Made by a program: the position numbers and the translations under genes. Shown one piece after another: positions 54,176-62,909 of a stretch of DNA of 64,000 nucleotides. The notes beneath the pieces are model-generated. The model was not told the DNA's origin and searched no databases. It worked only from the letters and a program-made list of their open reading frames with translations. The DNA is from Oceanihabitans sediminis (GTDB lineage Bacteria > Bacteroidota > Bacteroidia > Flavobacteriales > Flavobacteriaceae): the NCBI RefSeq assembly GCF_003337215.1, contig NZ_QPIG01000002.1, positions 496,001-560,000 on the forward strand, read 5' to 3'. The first letter of the stretch is position 1; every line of letters begins with the position of its first letter.

Positions 54176-54308
54176 TCGTAAATTTGATTTATTTTTTGTA
54201 GTTTGACCTTTCGTTTAAACATGCGAAATTTTTTCTTAATAATCAACCCTTAAAGATTTTTTTATTAAGAATTTTGTTCACATATTTGTCGAGCTATAAA
54301 CAATAGAC

Positions 54309-54326
54309 GAGGAAATGCAATTCCTC
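54309..54326 (+). repeat. Inverted repeat in the dnaA leader
   Basis: GAGGAA (54309-54314) and TTCCTC (54321-54326) form a 6-bp stem with a 6-base loop, 32 bases before the dnaA ATG. It may be a leader structure. Confidence 0.35.
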
Positions 54327-54358
54327 TTATTTAATAACACTAAATTTCACTAATTATA

Positions 54359-55786
54359 ATGAGTATCACTGCGCAATCGGTATGGACTAACTGTCTTCAT
54401 TTTATACAAGATAACATCCAACCGCAAGCTTATAAAACTTGGTTTGAACCAATTGTTGCAGTTAAACTTGCAGATAACGCTTTAAGCATTCAGGTACCAA
54501 GCAAATTCTTTTACGAATGGTTAGAGGAGCACTATGTAAAAATCTTAAAAAGTGCACTTACTAAGGAATTAGGAGAGAATGCCAAACTTGTTTACATTAT
54601 TAAAATGGAAAACACTTATGGCAACAAGCAACCTTTTACTGAGAAAATCCCAAGTTCAAACAGATCTGCAATGAAAACGCAGGATGTTGATATTCCATTA
54701 AATAATAAAAACCCAGAACTGCGTAACCCATTTGTTATACCTGGAATTAGGAATATTAAAATAGAATCGCAGTTAAACCCTAACTACAGCTTTGACAACT
54801 TCTTAGAAGGTGATTCTAACCGTTTGGCTAGAAGTGCCGGATTAGCAGTTGCAAACAAGCCTGGAGGTACTTCTTTCAATCCATTATTAATATTTGGAGG
54901 AGTAGGTTTAGGAAAAACCCATTTAGCACACGCTATTGGTATTAATATAAAAGATAAGTACCCAGAAAAGACGGTCTTATTTATTTCAGCTGAAAAATTT
55001 ACACAACAATATATAGATTCTGTAAAGAAGAATAACAGAAACGACTTTATTCATTTCTATCAAATAATTGACATCTTAATTATTGATGATGTACAATTTT
55101 TATCTGGTAAATCTGGAACACAAGACGTGTTCTTCCATATTTTCAACCATTTACACCAAAACGGAAAGCAGGTTATTTTAACAAGTGACAAGGCTCCTGT
55201 AGATATGCAAGATATTGAGCAACGCTTATTATCTAGATTTAAATGGGGACTTTCTGCAGAATTACAAAGTCCAGATTTTGAAACTCGTGTGTCTATCTTA
55301 AAAAACAAACTATATCGTGACGGAGTTGAAATGCCTGATGATATTGTTGAATATGTTGCAAAACACATTAAGTCCAACATTAGAGAGCTTGAAGGAGCAA
55401 TTATATCTTTAATCGCACAATCTTCTTTCAACAAAAAAGAAGTTACTATTGAACTTGCTAAACAAGTTGTAGAGAAGTTTGTTAAAAATACGAAGCGCGA
55501 AGTTTCTATAGATTATATTCAGAAAATAGTTTCTGATTATTTCCAAATGGATGTAGATACGCTTCAATCTAAAACGAGAAAACGTCATATTGTACAAGCT
55601 AGACAACTAGCAATGTTTTTCGCAAAGAAACTAACTAAAGCTTCCTTGGCAAGTATAGGTTCTCAAATTGGAAAACGTGATCACGCTACCGTACTACATG
55701 CTTGTAAAACAGTAGACAACTTATCTTCTACAGATAAGCAGTTTAAAAAATACGTAGAAGACTTAACGAAGAAGCTTTCGGTTTAA
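54359..55786 (+). CDS. dnaA: Chromosomal replication initiator DnaA
   Basis: The 475-residue protein has the N-terminal domain I (VWTNCLHFIQDNIQPQAYKTWFEP), a variable linker (about 90-135), the AAA+ domain with Walker A FGGVGLGKTH and Walker B LIIDDVQFL, and the C-terminal DNA-binding domain with KRDHATVLHACKTV. DnaA opens the origin at DnaA boxes. No classic TTATCCACA box was found in the 180 bases upstream, so the origin may lie elsewhere. The phosphatase gene follows. Confidence 0.97.
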   Translation: MSITAQSVWTNCLHFIQDNIQPQAYKTWFEPIVAVKLADNALSIQVPSKFFYEWLEEHYVKILKSALTKELGENAKLVYIIKMENTYGNKQPFTEKIPSSNRSAMKTQDVDIPLNNKNPELRNPFVIPGIRNIKIESQLNPNYSFDNFLEGDSNRLARSAGLAVANKPGGTSFNPLLIFGGVGLGKTHLAHAIGINIKDKYPEKTVLFISAEKFTQQYIDSVKKNNRNDFIHFYQIIDILIIDDVQFLSGKSGTQDVFFHIFNHLHQNGKQVILTSDKAPVDMQDIEQRLLSRFKWGLSAELQSPDFETRVSILKNKLYRDGVEMPDDIVEYVAKHIKSNIRELEGAIISLIAQSSFNKKEVTIELAKQVVEKFVKNTKREVSIDYIQKIVSDYFQMDVDTLQSKTRKRHIVQARQLAMFFAKKLTKASLASIGSQIGKRDHATVLHACKTVDNLSSTDKQFKKYVEDLTKKLSV

Positions 55787-55814
55787 ATTTATAAATCTTT
55801 TTAAATAAATTTTT

Positions 55815-56270
55815 ATGACTAAAATACTTATGGTATGCCTTGGTAACATTTGCCGTTCGCCTTTGGCTGAAGGTATTTTACAAGCTAAGCTTCCGAAAGA
55901 TAAATTCCAAGTTGATTCTGCTGGTACAGGTAACTACCATGTTGGTGAGCTTCCTGATAGTCGCTCTATTAAAGTGGCAAAAAAATACGGTATCGATATT
56001 ACTAACCAACGAGGTAGACAATTTAAAGTTTCCGATTTTGATGCATTTGACTTCATTTACGTGATGGATAACTCAAACTTCAAAAATGTTGTAAAGCTAG
56101 CTAGAAATGAAACAGATATAGCTAAAGTAAAACTCATTTTAAACCAAGTATACCCGAATCAAAACTACGATGTTCCTGATCCTTATACAGACACGCAACA
56201 AGGATTTGAAAACGTGTTTAAAATGCTAGACGAAGCTACAGATGTTATAAAAGAAAATCTTACGAACTAA
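55815..56270 (+). CDS. Low-molecular-weight protein-tyrosine phosphatase
   Basis: The 151-residue protein has the P-loop CLGNICRSP (residues 8-16) with the catalytic Cys and Arg, and the catalytic Asp in PDPYTD. It removes phosphate from tyrosines, with roles in capsule or kinase control. It lies 28 bases after dnaA, and both are on the plus strand. Confidence 0.93.
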   Translation: MTKILMVCLGNICRSPLAEGILQAKLPKDKFQVDSAGTGNYHVGELPDSRSIKVAKKYGIDITNQRGRQFKVSDFDAFDFIYVMDNSNFKNVVKLARNETDIAKVKLILNQVYPNQNYDVPDPYTDTQQGFENVFKMLDEATDVIKENLTN

Positions 56271-56428
56271 GATAATTCGTTTTACAGCCCTTTCTTCCCC
56301 TAAAATAATTGTAAATTTATAAGCTTTTAATGTTTGGATTTTTTGTGTTTATTTCAACAAAACAAGTATCAGAAAACACACAAGAAGCTTGAAACAAACA
56401 ACATACTTTAATTTAGAATACTAAAATC

Positions 56429-57145
56429 ATGGATAAAACTATTGGAAAATTATATTTAATTCCTACAACACTTGGTGATAATGCGCCATTAGAGGTTTTA
56501 CCTATTTCAGTAAAAAAAGTAATAGAACAAATTGATATTTTTATTGTAGAAAATGAAAAAACAGCTAGACGCTTTATCAAAAGCATCCATCCTAGCAAAA
56601 AACAATCTACTCTAACTTTATTTCCTTTAAATAAATTTACCGAAATAACCGAACTACCAACCTATTTAGATCCGTGTTTAGAAGGTAAAAACGTAGGAAT
56701 TCTTTCTGAAGCTGGTTGTCCTGGGGTAGCAGATCCCGGTGCCGATGTTGTTAAAATTGCACACTCTAAAAACATACAGGTTGTTCCTCTTGTAGGTCCT
56801 TCTTCTATCCTATTAGCTATTATGAGCTCTGGCATGAATGGCCAAAGTTTTACTTTTAATGGCTATCTACCTATTGATAAAGGAGAAAGAAAACAAGAAC
56901 TAAAAAACTTAGAACGTCTTTCTTTTGAAAAGAACCAATCTCAGTTATTTATTGAAACACCTTACAGAAACAATAAAATGCTTGAAGACATCTGTCAGGC
57001 ATTAGGAAACAATACACAGGTTTGTGTTGCTTGTGATATCACGCTTCCAACAGAGTTTATTAAAACAAAATCTGTTCAAGAGTGGAAAAAAAATATGGTC
57101 GAACTTCATAAAAGACCAACCATATTTATAATTCATAAAAACTAA
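56429..57145 (+). CDS. RsmI-like SAM-dependent methyltransferase
   Basis: This 238-residue tetrapyrrole-methylase-fold protein has GKLYLIPTTLGD at the N-terminus, EAGCPGVADPGAD and VPLVGPSSILLAIMSSGM. These match RsmI, which 2'-O-methylates 16S rRNA. The protein is shorter than E. coli RsmI (286), as often in Bacteroidota, and its exact target may differ. The leader of about 158 bases shows no clear structure. Confidence 0.85.
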   Translation: MDKTIGKLYLIPTTLGDNAPLEVLPISVKKVIEQIDIFIVENEKTARRFIKSIHPSKKQSTLTLFPLNKFTEITELPTYLDPCLEGKNVGILSEAGCPGVADPGADVVKIAHSKNIQVVPLVGPSSILLAIMSSGMNGQSFTFNGYLPIDKGERKQELKNLERLSFEKNQSQLFIETPYRNNKMLEDICQALGNNTQVCVACDITLPTEFIKTKSVQEWKKNMVELHKRPTIFIIHKN

Positions 57146-57148
57146 AAC

Positions 57149-57790
57149 CTAAACAGTCGTAGCTTTTGCTTTTTTATTTGCTTTTAAAGAAGAGGTATCA
57201 TAACCAGAGAACCTTTTCATATAAGAACGTATAGAAGTTCCAAAAGCATCCTTAAAACCTGTTTTACCAAAACTTCTTAAGTATTTTTTTACGCTTCCTG
57301 GTCCTGCAAGATGTGCAGCAGCAAGAATACCTGACTCGGTAATATACACACCGTTAATAGTCATTCCGTTAAAACGCTTAATGTCTTTACGTAGAATCCA
57401 TTTATTACGTTGTGCATTTGCTATGAATGCTTTTTCTTGCAATTCTGGATTCTTTAAAAATTGATTTGGATTATAAATCCCAATAGTTTTTAATGTTTCA
57501 GCACCAAATTGGTATTTACCAAGGTATCCAAATTCATTTACAACAAAATAATCTCCTCTAGATTCTTTAAAAGCTAATGCTTCCTTAAAACCTACAAATG
57601 ATTTCCCTAAAGTTGGTGTGAATTTTTCTTTTGGAGTGTGAAACGTAAAATGTTGGCTTTCGTAATTGGTTGCTAATTCTTCTTGTTCTTCAAAATGAAT
57701 GAAATTTACAAAAGCTTCCGATGAAAAGGAAAGCTTTAATAATGTACAAATAGCAAACAATAAGCTAAACTTTACAATGTTTTTTATCAT
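57149..57790 (-). CDS. Lysozyme-fold peptidoglycan hydrolase-like protein
   Basis: The 213-residue exported protein has a signal peptide (about 1-25), a helical lysozyme-like region with EALAFKESRGDY near 90-102 (the Glu fits a catalytic acid), NEFGYLGKYQFG and AAAHLAGPGSVKKYL. It should cleave peptidoglycan as a lytic transglycosylase or lysozyme. A good promoter is seen upstream. The gene converges with the RsmI-like gene with three bases between. Confidence 0.72.
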   Translation of the reverse strand: MIKNIVKFSLLFAICTLLKLSFSSEAFVNFIHFEEQEELATNYESQHFTFHTPKEKFTPTLGKSFVGFKEALAFKESRGDYFVVNEFGYLGKYQFGAETLKTIGIYNPNQFLKNPELQEKAFIANAQRNKWILRKDIKRFNGMTINGVYITESGILAAAHLAGPGSVKKYLRSFGKTGFKDAFGTSIRSYMKRFSGYDTSSLKANKKAKATTV

Positions 57791-57847
57791 ATAGAAATAT
57801 TTTTCAGCAACAATTATTAGTAATAGTCACTTTTAAATTTCAGCTTG

Positions 57848-57877
57848 CAAATATACAACTTTATTTCTAAACCTCAA
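57848..57877 (-). promoter_or_regulatory. Promoter of the lysozyme-fold protein gene
   Basis: On the minus strand TTTG (within 57875-57878) and TATATTTG (57848-57855) are separated by 19 bp, matching TTG-N17-23-TAnnTTTG. Confidence 0.6.
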
Positions 57878-57941
57878 AATCAGACAGTTAGCCTAAAAAA
57901 TAACTTTTAAATTGGGCGATTTACCGTTCTAAAAGATTCAT

Positions 57942-58850
57942 TTAAAAATAAATAGGATGAAACTTAAAACCACTTTCATCATGAAACTCCAATGTTGGAA
58001 ATGGCACCTTAAGTACGTTTAAAATACTGAAAACGGATTTCAATAGGTGAGAATTTGTTTTTATACGAGTAAAATCAACATCTAAGCTTAGATAATATTG
58101 TCTTGCTCTTTGCTGTGGACTAGACATTCCGTCGATTGGTTCTGAAATTCCTGTAAGCATTCCATCTGCGCCACAACCCAAAGCAATATTTAGCCATTTT
58201 GGTATTTTTTCGTTCTTTACAAAGGAATGCAGGTTTGCACTTAACCAATAAGTTTGTCCATTATAATCTTTTAATATTTCTTCTAAAAAGCCTTCTCCCA
58301 ACTTATCTGGTCGCTGCTTGGCGTATTTTGTTCTATGGAAAGAATATTTTAAAGAGATACGTTGCTCCTTCCATAGCAACTCTTGTCCAATATACAAGCC
58401 GGTACCGGAAGCATTTGCAAGCACATCGCCCCAAGAAAAACCCCATTCTTTAGAATATCCATCCAAAATTTCTACAGCAGTTAAAAAACCAAATCCTAGA
58501 GTTGCGCCATATAATAATTGGTCTTTTTCTCTAACTCCAGACCAATTTAAAAGCTCTGCTCCTGCTCTACCCATTTGATAGGATGTAAACACATGGCCAA
58601 ACTTATCCATTTGCAACCACTCAGCATTATCATCAAGCGTATGAAACTTTGACTTCTCGTAATCTGCATACCAAAGCTGGTTTAAACCAACTAAAGTTAG
58701 TCCGACAACGGAAGCTTCAGACATAATTATAGCGTTTCTTCTCTGCTTATGAAGCGTATCGCTTGGTGTAAGAAAAGCATTCATTTTAGATTGTGAATAC
58801 AGACTAGTAGAAACAACCAAAAAATATACAATAAGGAAAAGTCTTTTCAA
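57942..58850 (-). CDS. DUF2279 family envelope protein
   Basis: The 302-residue protein has a signal peptide (about 1-19) and the DUF2279/YfiM hallmark of a central ADYEKSKFHTLDDNAEWLQMDKFGHVF-type segment with DKFGH, followed by a hydrophobic GATLGFGFLTAVEILDGYSKEWGFSWGD-like stretch. These proteins are envelope lipoprotein relatives of unknown function. It follows mltG directly on the strand, suggesting one unit with cell-wall genes. Confidence 0.8.
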   Translation of the reverse strand: MKRLFLIVYFLVVSTSLYSQSKMNAFLTPSDTLHKQRRNAIIMSEASVVGLTLVGLNQLWYADYEKSKFHTLDDNAEWLQMDKFGHVFTSYQMGRAGAELLNWSGVREKDQLLYGATLGFGFLTAVEILDGYSKEWGFSWGDVLANASGTGLYIGQELLWKEQRISLKYSFHRTKYAKQRPDKLGEGFLEEILKDYNGQTYWLSANLHSFVKNEKIPKWLNIALGCGADGMLTGISEPIDGMSSPQQRARQYYLSLDVDFTRIKTNSHLLKSVFSILNVLKVPFPTLEFHDESGFKFHPIYF

Positions 58851-58852
58851 GA

Positions 58853-59896
58853 TTACTTATTTATTCCTTGTCTAGACAAATAGCTTTGATATTCTCTAGC
58901 ATTTGCATTATGCTGTGCTAAGGTTTTTGCGAATTTATGAAAGCCTAAATTTTTAGCATCTGCGCAGAAATACAAATACTTATGTGTTTCGAAATTTAAA
59001 ACTGCATCGATAGCTGATATATCCGGCATAGCTATAAGCCCAGGAGGCAATCCTAAATTCTTATAAGTATTGTAAGGAGATTCAATTTCTTTATGCACAT
59101 TTAAAACACGTTTAATAATGGTGTTTTTATATTCTGGTAATTGATAAGCTGCATATTTTAAGGTTGGATCGGCCTGTAAGGGCATACCAATTCGTATTCT
59201 ATTTAAGTAAACACCTGCAATTCTTGGTTGTTCACTTGCTTGTTTAGACTCTTCATGAACTATAGAAGCTAAAGTCATAACTTCATCTTTAGTTAAGTTT
59301 AATGCCTTTGCTTTTGCTAATCGCTTTTCATTCCAAAATCTATTGTATTCTTTTAACATTCTAGCTCTAAAAGATTCGGCTGAAGTATTCCAGAAAAACT
59401 CATAACTATTGGGAATATACATTCCCAAAGCTGTTTTATCAGAAAAGTTATTTTCATTTAAAAAGGCTTTGTCTGTCATTGCCTGCAATAAGCTTAAACT
59501 ATCTGCTTCAATTTGAGAGGCAATTCTTCCTGCTAATTTTTCAATAGTTTCTTGATTATTAAAGGCTATATTTATTGGTAAGTTTTTGCTTCTAATGGTA
59601 TTAATAATATCATTATTACTCATTCCTTTTTTAATAGCATACTTCCCAGCCTTTATGTTTGAAGTATATTTTTTTTGTTTAGCTAAAGCATCGAAAGATT
59701 CTAAATCTATTAAAAGAGAAGATAGTTGCTGCTGAACATCTTTATATTTTGCGTCGGAGGGAATGTAAATATATGCTTCTTCATTATTAAAAGCGGTGTT
59801 TGGTTTAAACATTGCTTTATATACGAAGTTTGCAAAAAATGCCGCAACGACTAGTCCGATTAAAGCGATTGCTAAAAGTATTTTCTTAATGTACAT
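58853..59896 (-). CDS. mltG: Endolytic transglycosylase MltG
   Basis: The 347-residue protein has one N-terminal span (about 5-25), a LysM-like region, and the YceG catalytic domain with IVHEESKQASEQPRIAGVY and GMPLQADPTLKYA. MltG cuts nascent glycan strands and limits their length. It lies between the GNAT and DUF2279 genes with almost no gaps, so dapF-GNAT-mltG-DUF2279 look like one minus-strand operon. Confidence 0.94.
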   Translation of the reverse strand: MYIKKILLAIALIGLVVAAFFANFVYKAMFKPNTAFNNEEAYIYIPSDAKYKDVQQQLSSLLIDLESFDALAKQKKYTSNIKAGKYAIKKGMSNNDIINTIRSKNLPINIAFNNQETIEKLAGRIASQIEADSLSLLQAMTDKAFLNENNFSDKTALGMYIPNSYEFFWNTSAESFRARMLKEYNRFWNEKRLAKAKALNLTKDEVMTLASIVHEESKQASEQPRIAGVYLNRIRIGMPLQADPTLKYAAYQLPEYKNTIIKRVLNVHKEIESPYNTYKNLGLPPGLIAMPDISAIDAVLNFETHKYLYFCADAKNLGFHKFAKTLAQHNANAREYQSYLSRQGINK

Positions 59897-60421
59897 TTAT
59901 TTATGAATGAGTTGGTATAAATATTCGTTTTTGAATTTTCCGTTAAGGTAGTTCCAATCTTTTTTTAGTCCAATTTCTTTAAACCCTTGGCCTGTAAAAA
60001 GTTGAATACTTGCTTTATTATCTTCAGAAATATTACAATATAATTGGTGTAAATCTAAGTGCGTAAAGCAATAATTAATCAGCAAACTTAAAGCTTCTTT
60101 TCCAAAACCTTTTTGTCTATTAGCTTCTTCTTTTACTAAAATTCCAATTCCTGCTCTTCGGTTTTTAAAGTCGAAATCAAAAATATCAATCATACCAAGT
60201 GCTTCATCATCATAACTAGAAATTACTAGCCTTAATTGTTTCACTTCGTAAATATCTTTATGAGCATGTTCTAAATATTGTTTTATTAAATATTTAGAAT
60301 ATGGCGTTTGGGTATTACTAATTTCCCAAATACTTTCATCATTTTCAATAGTATGAATGAATTGTAAATCTTCAGGTTCTAAAGCACGCAGATATATTTG
60401 TTTGCCTTTTAATGTTATCAT
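59897..60421 (-). CDS. RimJ/RimL-type GNAT acetyltransferase
   Basis: The 174-residue protein has GKQIYLRALEPEDL, the acetyl-CoA motif with RQKGFGKEALSLLINYCF and the CNISEDNKASIQLFTGQGF segment. It belongs to the RimJ/RimL/SpeG group acetylating amines or protein N-termini; the substrate is not known. Its ATG overlaps the dapF stop by four bases. Confidence 0.88.
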   Translation of the reverse strand: MITLKGKQIYLRALEPEDLQFIHTIENDESIWEISNTQTPYSKYLIKQYLEHAHKDIYEVKQLRLVISSYDDEALGMIDIFDFDFKNRRAGIGILVKEEANRQKGFGKEALSLLINYCFTHLDLHQLYCNISEDNKASIQLFTGQGFKEIGLKKDWNYLNGKFKNEYLYQLIHK

Positions 60422-61194
60422 GAAATTGTGCCTTTAAAAACTTGTTTTGCTGGACCAATTAGCCAAATATCTTGATATGAATCTCCGTTTTTCTGGAAAG
60501 ACACTTGAAGTTTCCCTCCCTTGGTTTCTAGAGTAATGAGATTTTTTTCTGTTTTCCCTATATAATTCATAGCAAGTGCTACTGCAGTTACTCCCGTGCC
60601 ACAGGAAAGAGTTTCACCTTCTACCCCACGTTCATAAGTTCTTACTGCAAAAATGTCATCAGCAATTTTTGAAACAAAGTTTACATTAGTCCCTTCAGAA
60701 TGATAAGGAGCTCCATATCTTATTTTAGCACCTACTGATTTAATTTCTAAATTTTCTAAATCTTTTTCAATTTGTACATGATGTGGTGATCCTGTATCTA
60801 AAAACACATGCTTTTCATAACTATTTACATCATGCACATCTTGCATTTGTAGTTGGATAGTTTCACCATCAATCACGGCCTTATGCATACCATCTATGGC
60901 TTCAAAAGTAGTAGCCTTATCTACAATATTTAAATACTTAGCAAAAGCTACAATACATCTTCCTCCATTACCACACATAGAGCTTTCATTTCCATCTGCA
61001 TTAAAATAAACCATTTTAAAATCTGCAGATTCATGATTTTCTAATAATATCAAGCCATCAGCTCCTATACCAAAGCGCCTGTCACACAAAAAAGAAATGT
61101 ATTTGGCATCTTTTTTGTTAAAATTACCTTGACGATTATCTATCATCACAAAGTCGTTACCGGCACCTTGGTATTTATAAAAAGTATTTGTCAT
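60418..61194 (-). CDS. dapF: Diaminopimelate epimerase
   Basis: The 258-residue protein has the two catalytic cysteines in SSMCGNGGRCI and LSCGTGVTA, plus KYQGAGNDFVMID at the N-terminus. DapF converts LL- to meso-diaminopimelate for peptidoglycan and lysine. A minus-strand TATATTTG lies 20 bases upstream; mltG and DUF2279 follow in the same unit. Confidence 0.96.
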   Translation of the reverse strand: MTNTFYKYQGAGNDFVMIDNRQGNFNKKDAKYISFLCDRRFGIGADGLILLENHESADFKMVYFNADGNESSMCGNGGRCIVAFAKYLNIVDKATTFEAIDGMHKAVIDGETIQLQMQDVHDVNSYEKHVFLDTGSPHHVQIEKDLENLEIKSVGAKIRYGAPYHSEGTNVNFVSKIADDIFAVRTYERGVEGETLSCGTGVTAVALAMNYIGKTEKNLITLETKGGKLQVSFQKNGDSYQDIWLIGPAKQVFKGTIS

Positions 61195-61213
61195 TAAATA
61201 GAAATTAATGCGA

Positions 61214-61221
61214 CAAATATA
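61214..61221 (-). promoter_or_regulatory. -7 promoter element of the dapF operon
   Basis: Minus-strand TATATTTG matches TAnnTTTG and ends 19 bases before the dapF ATG. Confidence 0.5.
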
Positions 61222-61328
61222 GTGATATTAAACGGTTTTTTGGGGTGTTAAATACTCGTTAAAGTTGAATTTATTGAGCAACAAATTTTTAAATTTAATC
61301 GTTAACCTTTTAAACTAAACAGAAAAAG

Positions 61329-62741
61329 ATGAAGAAGATTTTAACCATGTTATTTGTTTCAGCATTAGGAGGAGCCTTAACTCTAGGTGCTTACAAGACT
61401 TTTATTGAAAAAGAAGAAAATAATACACCACTAGCAAATCAAGAACAAGCTTTCACATTCCCTGTTAGCAATACAACAAACGCTAAATTTATAGCAGATA
61501 CCGAAGTTAGTTTTGTTAGTGCTGCAGAAAAAACCGTTCATACAGTAGTTCACGTTAAAAACGTAACCATAAACTCTAGACAAATGACTTTTGAAGATTT
61601 GTTTTTTGGAAGACAACCACAACGTTCACAAGTAGGTTCTGGTTCTGGAGTTATTATTTCACCAGACGGTTATATTATTACCAACAATCACGTAATTGCA
61701 GGTTCTAGGGAACTTTCGGTTACTTTAAATAACAATAAAACTTACGATGCCAAAATAATTGGTGCAGATGATAAAACAGATATTGCTTTAATTAAAATTG
61801 ATCCAGAAGAAGAATTACCTTTTACAACCTTTGGTGATAGCGATCAAGCAAAAATTGGAGAATGGGTTTTAGCGGTTGGTAATCCTTTTAACCTAACTTC
61901 TACCGTAACTGCAGGAATTATTAGTGCAAAATCTAGAGATTTATCAGGATTACAAAACCAGTCTTTTATACAAACCGATGCTGCTGTGAACCCAGGAAAC
62001 TCTGGAGGTGCTCTAGTAAATACTAACGGAGATTTAATTGGTATAAACACAGCAATTACTTCGCAAACTGGTTCATATATAGGATATTCGTTTGCGGTAC
62101 CAAGTAATATTGCAAGGAAGGTTGTGCAAGACATTATGGAGTATGGTAATGTTCAGCATGGAATTTTAGGAGTTACCGGAGGTTCTGTAAGTGCGGGTTA
62201 TGCAGAGAAATTCGGACTAGAAACAACAGAAGGATTCTATATTGAAGAGGTAGAGGAAGATTCTGGAGCAGATATGGCTGGATTAAAAAGCGGAGATGTT
62301 ATTCAAAAAATTGAAAATATTAAGATTAAAAAATTCACAGATTTAAAAGGGTTTTTAAACTCTAAAAGCCCTAACGATGTGGTAAATGTTACCGTGTTAA
62401 GAGACGGAAAACAAAAAACATTCTCTGTAACCTTACTTAAAAATCAAACTTTAGCAGTACCTATTATAGGTATAATAAAAAATGCTAAGCCAGAAGACTT
62501 AAGAAAATATAAAACTAAAAATGGAGTAAAAATATCTAGACTTACTACCAATAAAAGCTATTTAAGTTATTGGATAAGCAACGGTGTTAAAGAAGGAGAC
62601 ATTATAACTTCCATCAATAATTCTAAAGTAAATAGTATAGAAGATGTTCAGGAAGTTTTAAAAAACAGACACCCAAATGAATTGCTACGTATTGAATTAA
62701 TTAATTCTAAAGGCGAGAAAGAACGCTATAACTTTAGATAA
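61329..62741 (+). CDS. Do/DegQ-type periplasmic serine protease
   Basis: The 470-residue protein has an N-terminal signal or anchor (about 1-21), a trypsin-like domain with His in NNHVIAG, Asp in KTDIALIKI and Ser in NPGNSGGAL, and two PDZ domains (about 275-375 and 380-470). Do/Deg proteases degrade or refold misfolded envelope proteins. Immediately downstream is a strong terminator. No TAnnTTTG element was found upstream, so it may use a stress promoter. Confidence 0.94.
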   Translation: MKKILTMLFVSALGGALTLGAYKTFIEKEENNTPLANQEQAFTFPVSNTTNAKFIADTEVSFVSAAEKTVHTVVHVKNVTINSRQMTFEDLFFGRQPQRSQVGSGSGVIISPDGYIITNNHVIAGSRELSVTLNNNKTYDAKIIGADDKTDIALIKIDPEEELPFTTFGDSDQAKIGEWVLAVGNPFNLTSTVTAGIISAKSRDLSGLQNQSFIQTDAAVNPGNSGGALVNTNGDLIGINTAITSQTGSYIGYSFAVPSNIARKVVQDIMEYGNVQHGILGVTGGSVSAGYAEKFGLETTEGFYIEEVEEDSGADMAGLKSGDVIQKIENIKIKKFTDLKGFLNSKSPNDVVNVTVLRDGKQKTFSVTLLKNQTLAVPIIGIIKNAKPEDLRKYKTKNGVKISRLTTNKSYLSYWISNGVKEGDIITSINNSKVNSIEDVQEVLKNRHPNELLRIELINSKGEKERYNFR

Positions 62742-62765
62742 GATATAGTATTCAACAACAACACT

Positions 62766-62796
62766 AAACGCTCTAGTACATCCTAGAGCGTTTTTT
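62766..62796 (+). terminator. Rho-independent terminator after the protease gene
   Basis: CGCTCTAG (62769-62776) pairs with CTAGAGCG (62783-62790), flanked by AAA and a run of six T. Confidence 0.85.
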
Positions 62797-62832
62797 ATAT
62801 AATATTTAGTAACTAAAACGTTAAAAATGTGT

Positions 62833-62840
62833 TACTTTTG
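62833..62840 (+). promoter_or_regulatory. -7 promoter element before the GAPDH gene
   Basis: TACTTTTG matches TAnnTTTG and lies 69 bases before the ATG at 62910, leaving an untranslated leader of about 60 bases. Confidence 0.5.
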
Positions 62841-62909
62841 CACCCAAATTCAACTAGGGCTTATTGCCATGTTGAAAAAACGTAAACAACACAAAAAAAT
62901 ATTTTAACA

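Noticed and set aside
54176-54358. Replication origin next to dnaA
   Set aside because: No TTATCCACA-type boxes or AT-rich repeat cluster were seen; only a small inverted repeat and ordinary AT-rich DNA.
56330-56392. 20-codon ORF before the RsmI-like gene
   Set aside because: It is very short, has no clear ribosome binding site or motif and is of the kind expected by chance.
57920-57929. TTTACCGTTC as another copy of the T9SS operator
   Set aside because: Only one half-site is visible, its spacing to the -7 element differs, and it lies beside the DUF2279 stop codon.
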